NCBI RefSeq assembly: GCF_029910215.1
Contig: NZ_CP110395.1
Span: forward strand, 930,001 to 994,000
DNA from: Paraburkholderia sp. D15
GTDB lineage: Bacteria; Pseudomonadota; Gammaproteobacteria; Burkholderiales; Burkholderiaceae
DNA length: 64,000 nt
Direction: 5' to 3'
Both the position numbers and the translations under genes were made by a program. A model generated the notes under the pieces. The model worked only from the letters and a program-made list of their open reading frames with translations. It had not been told where the DNA came from and searched no databases. Shown here one piece after another: positions 62,104-64,000 of this stretch (position 1 is its first letter; the number at the start of each line of letters is the position of its first letter).

Positions 62104-64000
62104 ATGGCAAAAGCTCCCTATTCCGCGAGCGCACAGGCATTGCCTCACCGCATGTCGCGCCTCTTCACCGAAATCCGCTGGATCCTGCAGGTGGCGCTCG
62201 GCGTGTTCCTGCTCATGGCGCTCGTCAGCTACAGCCGGCGCGATCCGAGCTGGACCCATGCCGCGCAGGTCGACCATATCGCCAACTGGGCGGGCCGTGT
62301 CGGCGCGTGGACCTCGGACATCCTGCTGCTGCTGTTCGGGCTGTCGGCCTACTGGTGGATCGTGCTGCTCGGCCGCCACATCTCCGCGAACTACAAACGC
62401 ATCACCCGTCAGGAGAGCGTCGAGGAAGACAAGCCGCGCGACGTCAGCTGGCTTGCGGACGCGTTCGCGTTCGTGCTGGTGCTGCTCGCCTGCGACGGTA
62501 TCGAGGCCTTGCGCATGTGGTCGCTGAAGGTGCAGTTGCCGCGCGCGCCGGGCGGCGTGATCGGCGAGGCGGTGGCGCGCGGCGTGTCGCATGCGCTCGG
62601 CTTCACCGGCGGCACGCTGGCCTTGCTGATCGCACTCGCGATCGGGTTGTCGCTGTATTTCCGCTTCTCGTGGCTGTCGGTATCGGAGAAGGTCGGCGAG
62701 TCGATCATTTCCGCCGTGACGTTCGCCAAGCTGCGCCGCGAGGCGGGCCGTGACCGCAAGCTCGGCGAAGCGGCGGCCGTCAAGCGCGAAGGCAAGGTCG
62801 AGAAGGGCCGCGTGCGGATCGAGGAGCACGAGCCGGTGGTGATCGTGCCGCCGGTCGTCACGCCGGCCAAGTCGGAGCGCGTCGAGAAGGAGCGTCAGGT
62901 GCCGCTCTTCACGGACCTGCCGGGCGACTCCACCTTGCCGCCCATCTCGCTGCTCGACGCGGCGCCGGTCGCGCAGGAAACCATTTCCGCCGACACGCTC
63001 GAATTCACCTCGCGACTGATCGAGAAGAAGCTCAAGGACTTCGGCGTCGAAGTGAGCGTGGTCGCCGCGTATCCGGGGCCGGTCGTCACGCGCTACGAGA
63101 TCGAGCCGGCTACCGGCGTGAAGGGCAGCCAGATCGTCGGTCTCGCGAAAGACCTCGCGCGTTCGCTGTCGCTCGTGTCGATCCGCGTGGTCGAAACGAT
63201 TCCGGGCAAGAACTACATGGCGCTCGAATTGCCGAACCAGCGCCGCCAGACCGTGAGCCTGTCCGAGATCCTCGGCTCGGCCGTGTATGCGGACGCCGCA
63301 TCGCCGTTGACCATGGGGCTCGGCAAGGACATCGGCGGCAAGCCGGTGTGCGCGGACCTCGCGAAGATGCCGCACTTGCTGGTGGCGGGTACGACGGGTT
63401 CGGGCAAGTCGGTGGGGATCAACGCGATGATCCTGTCGCTGCTCTACAAGGCGAGCGCCGACCAGGTGCGGATGATCCTGATCGATCCGAAGATGCTCGA
63501 AATGAGCGTCTACGAAGGCATTCCGCATCTGCTGTGTCCGGTGGTGACGGACATGCGCCAGGCCGGTCACGCGCTGAACTGGGCGGTGGCCGAAATGGAA
63601 CGCCGCTACAAGCTGATGAGCAAGCTCGGCGTGCGCAATCTCGCGGGCTACAACAACAAGATCGACGAAGCGGCCAGGCGCGAGGAGAAGCTGCCGAATC
63701 CGTTCAGCCTCACGCCGGACGATCCGGAACCGCTCTCGCGTTTACCGAATATCGTGATCGTGATCGACGAACTGGCCGACCTGATGATGGTGGTCGGCAA
63801 GAAGGTCGAAGAGTTGATCGCGCGGATCGCGCAGAAGGCGCGCGCGGCCGGCATTCACCTGATTCTCGCCACGCAGCGGCCGTCGGTGGACGTGATCACC
63901 GGCCTCATCAAGGCCAACGTGCCGACGCGGATGGCGTTCCAGGTGTCGTCGAAGATCGACTCGCGCACCATTCTCGACCAGCAGGGCGCGGAGTCGCTGC
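62104..64000 (+). CDS. ftsK: DNA translocase FtsK (5' part, runs off the window)
   Basis: A septal DNA pump coupling division to chromosome segregation. 632 codons are present. About four membrane helices lie near residues 25-45, 75-95, 120-140 and 180-200 ([34 protein letters not shown] and later), followed by a short linker of about 100 residues and then the alpha/beta and RecA-like motor. Walker [10 protein letters not shown] has Lys435, with LIDPKMLEM and [13 protein letters not shown] as Walker B. The C-terminal gamma (KOPS-reading) domain lies outside. The short linker is typical of betaproteobacterial FtsK. The ATG at 62104 follows AGGATCA. Confidence 0.95.
   Translation, partial: MAKAPYSASAQALPHRMSRLFTEIRWILQVALGVFLLMALVSYSRRDPSWTHAAQVDHIANWAGRVGAWTSDILLLLFGLSAYWWIVLLGRHISANYKRITRQESVEEDKPRDVSWLADAFAFVLVLLACDGIEALRMWSLKVQLPRAPGGVIGEAVARGVSHALGFTGGTLALLIALAIGLSLYFRFSWLSVSEKVGESIISAVTFAKLRREAGRDRKLGEAAAVKREGKVEKGRVRIEEHEPVVIVPPVVTPAKSERVEKERQVPLFTDLPGDSTLPPISLLDAAPVAQETISADTLEFTSRLIEKKLKDFGVEVSVVAAYPGPVVTRYEIEPATGVKGSQIVGLAKDLARSLSLVSIRVVETIPGKNYMALELPNQRRQTVSLSEILGSAVYADAASPLTMGLGKDIGGKPVCADLAKMPHLLVAGTTGSGKSVGINAMILSLLYKASADQVRMILIDPKMLEMSVYEGIPHLLCPVVTDMRQAGHALNWAVAEMERRYKLMSKLGVRNLAGYNNKIDEAARREEKLPNPFSLTPDDPEPLSRLPNIVIVIDELADLMMVVGKKVEELIARIAQKARAAGIHLILATQRPSVDVITGLIKANVPTRMAFQVSSKIDSRTILDQQGAESL

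Overview
The window reads as one contiguous chromosomal segment of a betaproteobacterium of the Burkholderiaceae, most likely Burkholderia or Paraburkholderia. The evidence is the high GC content with dense short intergenic gaps, the DUF2486 protein beside holC, the glucokinase/HexR fusion in a zwf-pgl-glk operon, the panD/panC and scpA/DUF3460 neighbourhoods, and a family of extragenic repeats of the kind common in Paraburkholderia. Species assignment is inference; no rRNA or tRNA gene is present to anchor it.

Layout. 0-8 kb: holC, DUF2486, a small c-type cytochrome, ilvD with a divergent LysR regulator, lgt, a SIMPL-domain periplasmic protein, an EVE protein, and the 6S RNA gene next to zapA and a ZapB-like coiled-coil gene. 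8.6-18.4 kb: a cobalamin uptake and late-assembly cluster in three transcription units: btuC-btuD-cobT-cobS-cobC (+), btuF-cobD-cbiB-cobU (-), and cobQ (+). 18.4-22.2 kb: a more accessory stretch with a 9-bp tandem repeat, doxX, a Fic enzyme fused to an AbiEi-like DNA-binding module behind repeated TTTCGGACA sites, a hotdog thioesterase and an orphan ParA ATPase. 22.2-37 kb: panD, panC, scpA, DUF3460, tamA-tamB, metG, an OmpA-like lipoprotein, apbC and a Cu/Zn-SOD-like lipoprotein that lacks most metal ligands.

37-42.6 kb: dcd, a biodegradative-type amino-acid decarboxylase, an LprI-like protein, a bestrophin-type channel, and an inverted pair of 185-bp repeats. 42.6-51.9 kb: glucose catabolism, with zwf-pgl-glk/hexR (-) divergent from a four-gene sugar ABC transporter (+). 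A near-perfect sigma-70 promoter with an embedded HexR-type palindrome lies between them, so import and the first Entner-Doudoroff steps are probably controlled by the HexR half of the fusion. 52-59 kb: LysR, GST, then a flagellar filament and hook island (small FliD-leader-like protein, flgE, fliC, fliD). 59-64 kb: a TRIC/YicG channel, smr, trxB and the 5' part of ftsK, which runs off the window.

The best candidates for something under-described are the AbiEi-like::Fic fusion with its iteron-like control region (19.1-20.8 kb), the inverted repeats whose hairpin arms co-vary (42.0-42.5 kb), the metal-ligand-poor SodC relative (36.4 kb), the duplicated fliD-type leader heading a small low-complexity protein (53.7-54.2 kb), and the 15-bp tandem repeat forming the btuC/btuD junction (9.7 kb). 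No CRISPR array, rRNA, tRNA, transposase or prophage gene was seen.
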